A stretch of DNA of 6,883 bases from Patescibacteria group bacterium (GCA_018896835.1 JAHILS010000065.1:1-6883), one strand, 5' to 3'. Shown: positions 1 through 5,355, counted from the stretch's first letter. Program-made: numbers and translations. Notes: generated by a model from the sequence alone, not told the origin.

Positions 1-1215
1 GCGGGCGATGTTGAGTCTGACGGTTAGTGCGTCGGGTGATATGGCGGTAAAAATCAGTATTGAGCAACCAAGAATTAAAAGTGCTTGAGTAATGTATTTA
101 TTTTGCGTGATTGATCTAATTATGTGAACGCCAAGCGTAATTATCAAGATGGCGCTGACAATGAAAAACCAAAAGCCAAATAGTCGAGCTGGGGTGTAGG
201 CATATTCTGCAACATACATCGACAGTCGTACCCAAGCTGAGATTAATAGTGCAGTAGTCTGAGCTAAGAGTGCGATCTCGGCAACGGCGACAAGTTTGGA
301 ATTGATTTTTACTCCATGAAAATGTCGCAATGTCAGGATTAAGAGCAAGACAAGAATGGCAACAACAGCCAGCTGATTAAACCCCGCGACCGCATACTGC
401 GAATAGCTAATATCTGGAAAAGCTTCAAATGCATTTTGTCCGCCAAAGAGGTAAAAGCCTTGGAAGATAAGGAAGAATAAAAAGAGCGCGTTGCTTCCGA
501 TAAGAATGACAGCACTCTCGATGATTGAGTGACTGTTGGCAATTTTTGGAAGTGTAATATCAAGTCGCTTCCAAAACATTGAAGCCAAGATAAGTAAAAA
601 TACAAGAGTAAAAAATCCAATAATTATGACGTGGGCGATAAGATTAAAAGGGCCAAATATGCTTTCGAGCCACACCTGCACTGCTTGAGTTTTGTTTTGA
701 AGCATTAAATCAGACGACAGGAAGAGTAAAAAGAAAATAATAAGAATTGGAATTGTGATAATAGCACCGCGCGCAATCGCTGATCCGTGTTCGCCAGTTT
801 TTGGTATGCGGATGTCGCTGATAATTCCAAAACGAGTTAGAAGAGTTTGCATGCCATAACGCAGGGTATCCACTGCAATAGAGAGTGGGTGGTAGAAAAT
901 TCCATGATGCCCCCAAGCAAAAAGTACAAGAAAAGTATTAGCGCCAAGTAACCCGAGCATGCTAAGAGTTAGTCCAATTGTGGACGTCCAGATGACAAAT
1001 GTGCCAGCAAATAAGAAGGCGAATGCGCCAGCGATTATGGTTTGTTTGGTGATTGTCAGCTTGGCGTGATACATGAGTCCAAAGAAAACGGCTAGTACTG
1101 CGATTTGCATTAAGAGTATGTTTAAGCCCATCTCGTTTGTTTTATAAACAAGGGCATCAAAAATAACGCCCAAAACTAGGGCGCAAAGAGTAACTTTTAA
1201 GGCTGAGTGTTTCAT
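1..1215 (-). CDS. DUF4173-type multi-pass membrane protein, C-terminus cut by the window edge
   Basis: The frame is open from an ATG at 1215 to the left edge, giving about 405 visible residues and no stop. The protein is strongly hydrophobic, with roughly ten to eleven membrane segments. Resemblance to the DUF4173 (DUF4153-like) family is recalled, not searched. The matching features are a DALVYKTNEMGLN stretch after the first helix, a SYSQYAVAGFNQLAVVA segment (family pattern: aromatic-x-x-Y-x-x-x-G-F-x-x-L), YVAEYAYTPARLF, and SPDALTVRLNIAR near the edge, where family members usually have a PDA...RxN motif. The family's function is unknown; it acts in the cytoplasmic membrane. The start is supported by an in-frame TAA three codons upstream and a promoter whose -10 box ends 8 nt before the ATG, with no Shine-Dalgarno site. 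A TTG two codons upstream is the only other start. Only the C-terminal end is missing. Confidence 0.8.
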   Translation of the reverse strand, partial: MKHSALKVTLCALVLGVIFDALVYKTNEMGLNILLMQIAVLAVFFGLMYHAKLTITKQTIIAGAFAFLFAGTFVIWTSTIGLTLSMLGLLGANTFLVLFAWGHHGIFYHPLSIAVDTLRYGMQTLLTRFGIISDIRIPKTGEHGSAIARGAIITIPILIIFFLLFLSSDLMLQNKTQAVQVWLESIFGPFNLIAHVIIIGFFTLVFLLILASMFWKRLDITLPKIANSHSIIESAVILIGSNALFLFFLIFQGFYLFGGQNAFEAFPDISYSQYAVAGFNQLAVVAILVLLLILTLRHFHGVKINSKLVAVAEIALLAQTTALLISAWVRLSMYVAEYAYTPARLFGFWFFIVSAILIITLGVHIIRSITQNKYITQALLILGCSILIFTAISPDALTVRLNIAR

Positions 1216-1223
1216 ATGCAATT

Positions 1224-1252
1224 AGTATGGCATGAGTCATTTTTGCAGGCAA
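1224..1252 (-). promoter_or_regulatory. Promoter of the DUF4173 gene, leaderless spacing
   Basis: Read on the minus strand there is a TTGCCT -35 box (1247-1252), a 17-nt spacer and a CATACT -10 box (1224-1229). Eight nucleotides then lead to the ATG, so transcription would start at or next to the start codon. The boxes match the sigma70 consensus 4/6 each. The exact 17-nt spacing, and the same arrangement at other genes in this window, support it. Confidence 0.5.
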
Positions 1253-1346
1253 GCTTGGTTATATTGGCAAGTTTGATGGTTTTTCAATGTTACCGTTCTG
1301 ATTATGGTAGAAAATGTTAGATTGCTGATGAATTTGAACTCTAGGC

Positions 1347-1375
1347 TTGAAGAGTATCGTCATTTATGGCATAAT
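1347..1375 (+). promoter_or_regulatory. Promoter of the tRNA-Leu gene
   Basis: TTGAAG (1347-1352), a 17-nt spacer and CATAAT (1370-1375) form a good sigma70-type promoter. It would start transcription near 1382, about 13 nt before the mature tRNA 5' end, which suits a short 5' leader removed by RNase P. Confidence 0.65.
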
Positions 1376-1394
1376 CCTTTTGCAAATATTAAAT

Positions 1395-1479
1395 GGGCGA
1401 GTGGTGAAATTGGTATACACGCCAGTCTTAGGAACTGGTGCCGCAAGGTGTAAGGGTTCGAGTCCCTTCTCGCCCACCA
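1395..1479 (+). tRNA. tRNA-Leu, anticodon UAG
   Basis: A complete class II tRNA cloverleaf folds by eye. The acceptor stem GGGCGAG (1395-1401) pairs with CTCGCCC (1469-1475). The D arm contains the TGGTATA loop. The anticodon stem CCAGT/ACTGG encloses loop CTTAGGA, whose anticodon TAG (1429-1431) reads CUA and, by wobble, other CUN leucine codons. A 13-nt variable arm with a GCAA loop is the long arm expected for leucine tRNA. The T arm AAGGG-TTCGAGT-CCCTT is canonical. The discriminator is A1476 and the CCA end is encoded at 1477-1479, so CCA addition is not needed for a new transcript. It is a single-tRNA transcription unit with its own promoter and terminator. Confidence 0.97.
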
Positions 1480-1509
1480 AAAAAATCTGACATATTGTCA
1501 GATTTTTTT
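1480..1509 (+). terminator. Intrinsic terminator of tRNA-Leu
   Basis: A perfect hairpin starts directly after the CCA end. An A-run followed by TCTGACA pairs across loop TAT (1493-1495) with TGTCAGA followed by a T-run ending at 1509. The A/T flanks would let it work in both directions. No gene converges on it from the right, so its clear role is ending the tRNA transcript. Confidence 0.85.
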
Positions 1510-1541
1510 GTCCAAAGCGAACAGCGAGTTCTAATCTAACC

Positions 1542-1566
1542 ATGTCCAGCACCGGGTGCTGGACAT
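1542..1566. repeat. Perfect 11-bp inverted repeat with a 3-nt loop
   Basis: ATGTCCAGCAC (1542-1552) is the exact reverse complement of GTGCTGGACAT (1556-1566), separated by CGG. It lies between the tRNA terminator and the hydrolase promoter. No long T-run follows, so it is a weak candidate terminator. It could be an operator-like palindrome or a dispersed repeat. Confidence 0.6.
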
Positions 1567-1680
1567 ACTTGTTTTAGTGCGAAGGTTTGCGGTTTTTGAG
1601 TTATCCACTTGCATCGACGTTTGAAATCATGTAGCTTCATGCGAATTTGATGTTAATAGTATCCGCCCATGGCTTGGTGT

Positions 1681-1709
1681 TCGACATTTATTGGGTATTT
1701 TTGTATGCT
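1681..1709 (+). promoter_or_regulatory. Promoter of the alpha/beta hydrolase gene, leaderless spacing
   Basis: TCGACA (1681-1686, 5/6 match to TTGACA), a 17-nt spacer and TATGCT (1704-1709, 4/6) lie just before the ATG at 1719, leaving 9 nt between. No Shine-Dalgarno sequence is present. This supports the 1719 start, because a start at 1647 would put the promoter inside the gene. Confidence 0.5.
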
Positions 1710-1718
1710 GTTGTCAAT

Positions 1719-2312
1719 ATGAAAATCGTACTAATCCATGGCTATAAGGCTAGTTCAAAGACCAACTTTTTTTCTTGGTTAACAGATCAGCTTAAAAAAC
1801 AAGGCCATGAAGTTGTTTGTCCTGACCTACCAAATCCAGAAGCGCCAGACCCGGACGAGTGGATCAAGACACTTTTAGAAGAGGTCGGACCGATTGATGA
1901 GGACACGGTTGTTGTCGGCCATAGTATTGGTGGCGCTATGGCTTTGCGATTTTTGGAAGCCTCGGAAATGTATTCCACCCCACACGCCTGCATCCTTATC
2001 TCTACTCCTTGGATGATTAAGAGCGAATTATTCCGTGGATTCTTTTTGTCAGAGCTTGATTTTGATGTGCTGATGTGGAAAGCATCAAAGTTCGTGGTGA
2101 TTCACTCCAAAGACGACCCAAGCATTCCATTTGATCACGCCCAAAAATATGCAGAAGTACTGCATGCCAAGCTAATCGAGGCTGATGGTTGTGGACATTT
2201 TTTGGGAGAGCAATATCCGATTATATTATCCACAATTGAGGATTGTATTAAGGAACCGGTCGTCTACGCTCCAGGCGAGGGGATTGCTGACGAGTACGAA
2301 GGAGTTGAGTAG
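1719..2312 (+). CDS. RBBP9/YdeN-like alpha/beta hydrolase
   Basis: A 197-residue soluble protein with a compact alpha/beta hydrolase layout. Strand 1 and the oxyanion segment are MKIVLIHGY at residues 1-9. The nucleophile elbow is GHSIGG with Ser69. The probable catalytic acid is Asp133 in DDPSIP, and the probable catalytic His160 is in GCGHF. This order and length, with CPDLPNPEAPDPDEW near residues 34-48, fit the RBBP9/YdeN (DUF1749/Ser hydrolase) group; that assignment is from memory. Members are small cytoplasmic serine hydrolases of mostly unknown substrate. The frame is open further upstream to an ATG at 1647, but those 24 residues precede the normal first strand and overlap the promoter, so 1719 is preferred. 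The last ~18 residues are acidic and probably a tail. It stands alone, ending in TAG. The substrate cannot be inferred. Confidence 0.9.
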   Translation: MKIVLIHGYKASSKTNFFSWLTDQLKKQGHEVVCPDLPNPEAPDPDEWIKTLLEEVGPIDEDTVVVGHSIGGAMALRFLEASEMYSTPHACILISTPWMIKSELFRGFFLSELDFDVLMWKASKFVVIHSKDDPSIPFDHAQKYAEVLHAKLIEADGCGHFLGEQYPIILSTIEDCIKEPVVYAPGEGIADEYEGVE

Positions 2313-2320
2313 TTTTCTTG

Positions 2321-2370
2321 TCACCCTCAGCTTGACCCGTTTGACGGGTCCTGACCAAGGATCCAGCGAT
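2321..2370. repeat. Repeat-like intergenic sequence with a 7-bp hairpin
   Basis: A TCACCCTCAGCTTGACCC-type opening leads to a perfect hairpin, GACCCGT (2334-2340), loop TTG, ACGGGTC (2344-2350), then CCAAGGATCCAGCGA. The phrasing resembles dispersed GTCA(T/C)CCTGAGC...AAGGATC repeats I recall from many bacterial genomes. Only one copy is in the window, so the repeat status is recognition, not something shown here. Confidence 0.4.
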
Positions 2371-2379
2371 TTTTAATCA

Positions 2380-2403
2380 AAAACCGACCATATGGTCGGT
2401 TTT
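2380..2403. terminator. Intrinsic terminator after the hydrolase gene
   Basis: A 24-nt perfect palindrome has arms AAAACCGACCAT (2380-2391) and its reverse complement (2392-2403), followed by GTTG. The GC core CCGACC with A and T flanks gives a terminator-like hairpin 67 nt past the hydrolase stop. It precedes the promoter of the next gene, so it separates the two units. Confidence 0.7.
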
Positions 2404-2443
2404 GTTGTCGGATAAGCTCGGACAGCATTCAACACGAAAAATT

Positions 2444-2452
2444 TGCTATAAT
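2444..2452 (+). promoter_or_regulatory. Extended -10 promoter of the DUF218 gene
   Basis: TGC directly followed by a consensus TATAAT (2447-2452) makes an extended -10 element. No good -35 box lies 16-18 nt upstream. Transcription would start near 2459, giving a 5' leader of about 100 nt, unlike the leaderless spacing of the neighbouring genes. Confidence 0.55.
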
Positions 2453-2475
2453 TCGCGGTTAGAATTTAGCTGTGG

Positions 2476-2517
2476 ATGAATCAAGAGTCTGCTTGTAAAA
2501 ACTCGAGTATTCTATAG
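2476..2517 (+). CDS. Possible 13-residue leader peptide before the DUF218 gene
   Basis: ATG at 2476 opens a 13-codon frame (MNQESACKNSSIL) ending in TAG at 2515-2517, inside the predicted leader of the DUF218 mRNA and 40 nt before its start codon. It has no clear ribosome binding site. A frame this short can easily arise by chance. It is listed because its stop codon overlaps the first arm of the hairpins that follow. Confidence 0.2.
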   Translation: MNQESACKNSSIL

Positions 2518-2552
2518 TTAGTTCCTTAACTTTAGAACTCAAGCCAAGGAGG
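2516..2552 (+). promoter_or_regulatory. Possible translational attenuator with Shine-Dalgarno site
   Basis: AAGGAGG (2546-2552) sits 5 nt before the ATG at 2558 and is the only strong Shine-Dalgarno site found before a gene here. TCCTT (2523-2527) can pair with AAGGA (2546-2550) and hide it. Two small overlapping stems compete for the same stretch: AGTTA/TAACT (2516-2520/2527-2531) and AGTTC/GAACT (2520-2524/2535-2539). The Shine-Dalgarno site is firm; the switching is inference from five-base pairings. Confidence 0.4.
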
Positions 2553-2557
2553 CTGAC

Positions 2558-3094
2558 ATGCCAGAAATCGTGGTCATGTTCACGCCTCCGCACTACAAGG
2601 TGCAGGGCGTAGCAAAGATTTGGATGGGGCGAATCGATCGGGCGATCGATGTTGCTATCCAAAAGCATTGTCCGCTCATCGTTGCCGGCGACGCCAATGG
2701 TGGGCAGGATCTTGATACGTTCGTTATCCGTGCTCACCGTTCCTGCGTGCCTGCCGTCATCCGTGCATTTAACGGTGACGATAGGTCGCTGAAGAACACT
2801 CGTGGTGATGCGCGAGCGATCGTCCGTGTTATGAGCGAGATTCCGGCCATGGCATATGTTGACCAGATCACGATCGTGACCTGCTGGTATCACATGCCAC
2901 GTTGTTGGATTGCCTTGCGCCAAGCGCTTGGTAACCGTCGGGTGCGCATCGCGTGTGCGCCCGTTTGGACCAAGTTCTGGCATGGCGTGACGGTTTTGCC
3001 AAACGAACTGTGTGGGTGCTTGGACTACTTGTTCGGGCGCTCGCAAAAGTCTCGTGGCAAGCCAATTGGCAAGCCTGACTTGGGTTCGTCGTAA
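2558..3094 (+). CDS. YdcF/ElyC-like (DUF218) domain protein
   Basis: A 178-residue protein with no signal peptide or membrane helix. It shows the DUF218 pattern in order: a strand plus glycine-rich loop PLIVAGDANGG at residues 39-49, the conserved NTRGDA at 80-85 (family: N-T-x-x-N/D-A), and ITIVTCWYHMPRC at 104-116 (family: VTSxYHMxR). The family includes E. coli YdcF, SanA and ElyC; some members affect envelope integrity, but the reaction is not established. Membrane-anchored relatives are common, so this free soluble form with a basic tail (RSQKSRGKPIGK) is a minimal version. A sampled 60-base stretch is about 57% G+C against about 42% in a comparable stretch of the next gene, which suggests different ancestry or strong codon selection. 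The start is fixed by AAGGAGG 5 nt upstream. A long antisense frame exists but lacks family motifs. Confidence 0.8.
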   Translation: MPEIVVMFTPPHYKVQGVAKIWMGRIDRAIDVAIQKHCPLIVAGDANGGQDLDTFVIRAHRSCVPAVIRAFNGDDRSLKNTRGDARAIVRVMSEIPAMAYVDQITIVTCWYHMPRCWIALRQALGNRRVRIACAPVWTKFWHGVTVLPNELCGCLDYLFGRSQKSRGKPIGKPDLGSS

Positions 3095-3100
3095 TCGTGT

Positions 3101-3122
3101 GGGTGGGTCTTCGGGCTCACCC
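3101..3122 (+). terminator. Terminator of the DUF218 gene, UUCG tetraloop
   Basis: GGGTGGGTC (3101-3109) pairs with GGCTCACCC (3114-3122) over nine positions, including two G-U pairs, closing a stable TTCG loop. It begins 6 nt after the stop codon. The T-run is short (TTTC), so termination may be partial. Confidence 0.65.
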
Positions 3123-3143
3123 TTTCACTGCTTAAAAGTGAGA

Positions 3144-3292
3144 TACCCCCTCCAGCTCCCCCTTGGCAGGGGGAGAGGTCTAGTCTAATTCCCCTCTCCG
3201 GCGTAGCCGGACCCGGCTCCGCTGGGCTTTCCTAAGGGGGGGTTAGCCTGCAGTTCCGTAGCTCCAAAGGAGCGAAGGACTGGGGGTGGTTA
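3144..3292. mobile_element. Palindromic four-hairpin intergenic element, MITE-like
   Basis: Its ends are imperfect inverted repeats: TACCCCCTCCAG (3144-3155) against CTGGGGGTGGTTA (3280-3292). Inside are four hairpins: CTCCCCC/GGGGGAG (3156-3162/3169-3175), TCCGGC/GCCGGA (3197-3202/3206-3211), CCCGGC/GCTGGG (3212-3217/3221-3226) and GCTCC/GGAGC (3261-3265/3269-3273). CCCCT (3191-3195) and AGGGG (3235-3239) can enclose the two middle ones. It has no coding capacity. The wording resembles 'ctcccccttggcaggggga' repeats I recall from bacterial intergenic DNA. Only one copy is visible, so mobility is inference. It ends 9 nt before the kinase start codon. Confidence 0.5.
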
Positions 3293-3301
3293 TATGAAAA
3301 T

Positions 3302-4321
3302 ATGAATAAATATATCAAACAACTCATCAAAGATAACTATTCAATTGGTGAGATAAGTGAGATTGATCGAATAAGTTCTGGTCTTATCCATGAAACTCAT
3401 CGCATAAATACAAACAAAGGTTCTTGTATCTTGCAAAAACTTCATCCAAAATTATCTTCAATTGAGATTTTAGAGGATTTTGAGGCTGTGACAGAACATC
3501 TGGCGAAAGCAGGTCGAAATACACCGCGATTAATCAGAACTAAGAAAGGCGATCTTGCTACTCAAGATGATAATCAATGTTGGCGTATGCAAACTGCGCT
3601 TGATGGTGAAACGTTTGATAACGTTCCAGACGATCAGATAGCAAGCGAAGCAGGAAAGGCACTGGCTCAATTTCATAGTGCACTTGAGGATTTTGAAAAG
3701 CCATTCAAATCGAATTTTATTTTGCATGAAACTCAAAAAGAGCTTGATACTCTTGTGAAAAGTTTTTCAGGTGCGCCCGAAGCGCTTTTGTCTGACCAGA
3801 TGTTGTTGACGAAAGACCTAATTGTCGACTCAATTCCTGGTCGCATCCTACCGCACAATCTTCCTGTTGGAGTTATTCATGGAGATCCAAAGATTTCTAA
3901 TATTATCTTTCACGAGAATCACGCGCAGGCAATGATCGACCTTGATACTTGTCAGCGCGGATCTGTTCTTTTGGATTTGGGAGATGCATTTCGGGATTGG
4001 TGTGCAGTTGGTGAGGAAGGCGATCTAGTTTTTTCCATCGGCTTGTTTACGTCTGGTTGGCGCGGGTATCGATCGCATGCCAAAGGTCTCTGTACTGCAG
4101 AGGTTGGGTATGTACGGCAAGCTATAGAATTTATCACTTTAGAACTTTCCGCCAGATTTTTGGCTGACTATATTAATGACTCTTATTTTTCATGGGATAA
4201 ATCAAAATATACTTGTCGTCGAGCACATAATCTTGCCCGCGCTCAAGGTCAGCTGTCACTTTTTAATGACATACAAAAAAAACAACAACAGATCCACGCG
4301 ATCCTATCGTTGCCGGTTTGA
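3302..4321 (+). CDS. APH-fold small-molecule kinase, N-acetylhexosamine kinase-like
   Basis: A 339-residue soluble protein of the aminoglycoside phosphotransferase (APH) superfamily. The N-lobe has GLIHETHRI at residues 27-35, the usual glycine-rich nucleotide loop, then CILQKLHP at 42-49 with the probable ATP-contacting lysine. The catalytic loop is VIHGDPKISN at 191-200 (Asp195 base, Asn200), and the metal-binding segment is MIDLDT at 211-216 (Asp213). GDAFRDWC follows at 227-234. The HGDPKxxN plus IDLDT pairing and the ILQK phrasing resemble NahK-type N-acetylhexosamine 1-kinases more than resistance enzymes; this is from memory. It would transfer phosphate from ATP to a small molecule, perhaps an amino sugar for salvage. 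The first usable start is 3302; an earlier ATG at 3294 is out of frame. No Shine-Dalgarno site or clear -35 is seen. It ends with tandem TGA-TAG stops. Confidence 0.88.
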   Translation: MNKYIKQLIKDNYSIGEISEIDRISSGLIHETHRINTNKGSCILQKLHPKLSSIEILEDFEAVTEHLAKAGRNTPRLIRTKKGDLATQDDNQCWRMQTALDGETFDNVPDDQIASEAGKALAQFHSALEDFEKPFKSNFILHETQKELDTLVKSFSGAPEALLSDQMLLTKDLIVDSIPGRILPHNLPVGVIHGDPKISNIIFHENHAQAMIDLDTCQRGSVLLDLGDAFRDWCAVGEEGDLVFSIGLFTSGWRGYRSHAKGLCTAEVGYVRQAIEFITLELSARFLADYINDSYFSWDKSKYTCRRAHNLARAQGQLSLFNDIQKKQQQIHAILSLPV

Positions 4322-4344
4322 TAGTTATTCCAATCCCACTCACC

Positions 4345-4466
4345 TTTCCCATTTCGAACCCCGTTCGATATTTATGAGCCAGGCGAAGCCTGGTCAGGCT
4401 CCGCCGGAAAATCTTCTCGATTCGGTTGAAGTTAGAAGACTTCTCCTGGGCGTCGAAGTGGGGAAA
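4345..4466. repeat. Inverted-repeat-bounded, hairpin-rich spacer
   Basis: The outer arms TTTCCCATTTCGAAC (4345-4359) and GTCGAAGTGGGGAAA (4452-4466) are imperfect inverted repeats. Inside are hairpins TCGAAC/GTTCGA (4354-4359/4363-4368), CCAGGC/GCCTGG (4379-4384/4388-4393) and an AT-rich arm pair around TCTTCT/AGAAGA (4412-4417/4434-4439). It fills the gap between the converging kinase and rlmH genes. One of these stems may act as a terminator, though none has a long T-run. Whether it is a dispersed repeat cannot be told from one copy. Confidence 0.45.
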
Positions 4467-4506
4467 TTCGTTGCATCTTGGTAAGAATCTCCTAAGCGTA
4501 TTGATC

Positions 4507-4929
4507 TTAATAATGATATTCCTTTCCATGGTTAATCGTACAAGCGCGGTAGAGTTGTTCTAGAAATATTAGATGCGCGAGATCGTGGGTGGTGGTCATG
4601 GGGGAGAGTGAAAGTCGTAAGTTGGCTTTGTTTTTTAGATTGTCAGACAGGCCTTTGGCTCCGCCAAGAATTACGGCTATGTGCTGACCCTTGTCTTCTA
4701 GAGTTTTTACTTTTGACGCAAATACGTGCGAGCCCATTGTCTGGCCAAACTCATCAAGCACGATTAGATAAGAGTCGCTCGGGATGCGAGATTCTATATC
4801 CTCATCAGACTTTAAAATCCGATGCTCAAATTTAACATAAGCCTTAAGTGGCTTTAAAAGCTCATTTCGAATCTCATCAAACCCACCCTTAGGAAGGTCA
4901 CCGATTGTGTAGAAGTCCAGGTAGATCAT
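4507..4929 (-). CDS. rlmH: 23S rRNA pseudouridine-1915 N3-methyltransferase RlmH
   Basis: A 140-residue SPOUT-class methyltransferase, somewhat shorter than the usual ~155. RlmH uses S-adenosylmethionine to methylate pseudouridine 1915 in helix 69 of 23S rRNA in assembled ribosomes. Motifs in order are LDEFGQTMGS at residues 58-67 (family: LDxxGxxxsS), ILGGAKGL at 87-94 (the SAM-site IGGxxGL), LSLSPMTTTHDLAHLIFLEQLYRA at 106-129 with Glu124 and Arg128 of ExLYRA, and a terminal YHY where the family usually ends YH followed by a basic residue. The arginine usual in HxLxR is histidine here (His119). The ATG at 4929 is preferred over an upstream ATG at 5046 because the family begins near this residue and a strong promoter lies just upstream. 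It is divergent from the 23S rRNA gene, its presumed substrate. Confidence 0.95.
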   Translation of the reverse strand: MIYLDFYTIGDLPKGGFDEIRNELLKPLKAYVKFEHRILKSDEDIESRIPSDSYLIVLDEFGQTMGSHVFASKVKTLEDKGQHIAVILGGAKGLSDNLKNKANLRLSLSPMTTTHDLAHLIFLEQLYRACTINHGKEYHY

Positions 4930-4936
4930 ATAGACG

Positions 4937-4965
4937 AGTATAATCTCGGTCCATGTTCGAGACAA
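4937..4965 (-). promoter_or_regulatory. Promoter of rlmH, leaderless spacing
   Basis: On the minus strand, TTGTCT (4960-4965), a 17-nt spacer and TATACT (4937-4942, 5/6 match) are followed by 7 nt and the ATG. Transcription should start at or next to the start codon. It is the best of the three leaderless-type promoters here. Confidence 0.7.
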
Positions 4966-5007
4966 GGACGCGTTATGCTTATCCACTTTTATTGGAAATA
5001 TATAGCC

Positions 5008-5036
5008 TTGACAGGCTTTGGGGCCTGTTGTACTAT
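5008..5036 (+). promoter_or_regulatory. Promoter of the 23S rRNA gene
   Basis: A consensus TTGACA -35 box (5008-5013), a 17-nt spacer and TACTAT (5031-5036, 5/6 match) form the strongest promoter seen in the window. The start would be near 5043, about 310 nt before the mature rRNA. Its -35 lies 42 nt from the -35 of the divergent rlmH promoter. Confidence 0.75.
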
Positions 5037-5042
5037 GCCCGA

Positions 5043-5355
5043 GCAATTTGAAAAATACTACTGCGCTTGTCTCCCGACGGCCCCCAAAGCCGAAGAGACT
5101 TCAGCGAGTAAGTTCGGAATAAAGTTCGGGAAACTTATTCAAAACTGAAAAAAGCGTGAGAAGTGGGATCACAGTTGTATTTGATCTCGCCTCACAATGG
5201 CGAGTATTTTGTTTGCCAAGCTTGGCTTGGCGTCAGAGATAGAGTGCTAGGAAGCATTTCTCCCTGATCTTTCACAATTGAACAAACGAGAAAAGAACGA
5301 GAAATAAAAAACAAGAATTAAAGATAAAGTCTTTAACTAAACGTCTTGAGTGAGT
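5043..5355 (+). other. Pre-23S rRNA leader
   Basis: No gene is evident in this 313-nt stretch. Stems seen are GTCTC/GAGAC (5069-5073/5095-5099) with inner GGC/GCC, GAATA-AGTT/AACT-TATTC (5117-5126/5132-5140, one bulged A), CTCGCC/GGCGAG (5186-5191/5199-5204) and the 12-bp palindrome GCCAAGCTTGGC (5215-5226). A boxA-like element follows at 5265, then an A-rich run. CTTGAGT (5345-5351) pairs with ACTCAAG (5364-5370) across the expected mature 5' end. This is what a transcribed rRNA leader with processing structures looks like. There is no 16S rRNA or spacer tRNA. Confidence 0.65.
5265..5276 (+). promoter_or_regulatory. boxA-like antitermination element
   Basis: TGATCTTTCACA matches the rRNA boxA consensus TGCTCTTTAACA at 10 of 12 positions and is followed by an AATTGAACA stretch typical of rRNA leaders. 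In known systems boxA RNA binds NusB and S10 to keep polymerase processive through rRNA. Its presence argues that this leader serves the 23S gene independently. Confidence 0.65.

Noticed and set aside
339..916. Minus-strand frames at 339-620 and 710-916
   Set aside because: They lie in another frame within the DUF4173 gene, whose own frame is open for all 405 codons and encodes a convincing membrane protein.
1647..1718. 24-codon N-terminal extension of the hydrolase
   Set aside because: It precedes the normal first beta strand, has no ribosome site, and overlaps a good promoter whose -10 box lies 9 nt before the ATG at 1719.
2459..3046. Long minus-strand open frame of 195 codons opposite the DUF218 gene
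   Set aside because: It lacks recognisable family motifs, while the plus strand has DUF218 motifs and a Shine-Dalgarno site. High G+C content lengthens antisense frames by removing stops.
3144..3292. CRISPR-like reading of the hairpin cluster
   Set aside because: The stems differ from one another in sequence and spacing, so there is no direct-repeat and spacer pattern.
4176..4484. Plus-strand 102-codon frame spanning the end of the kinase gene
   Set aside because: It overlaps the kinase C-terminus in another frame and then runs through hairpin-rich spacer; no motif or ribosome site supports it.
4930..5046. 39-codon N-terminal extension of RlmH
   Set aside because: It would run across the rlmH promoter and into the 23S promoter, and RlmH proteins begin near the ATG at 4929.
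5186..5210. Terminator before 23S (CTCGCC/GGCGAG followed by TATTTTG)
   Set aside because: It looks terminator-like, but it lies within the presumed rRNA leader. A six-base stem with a weak T-run and a downstream boxA fit a processing or leader stem better.
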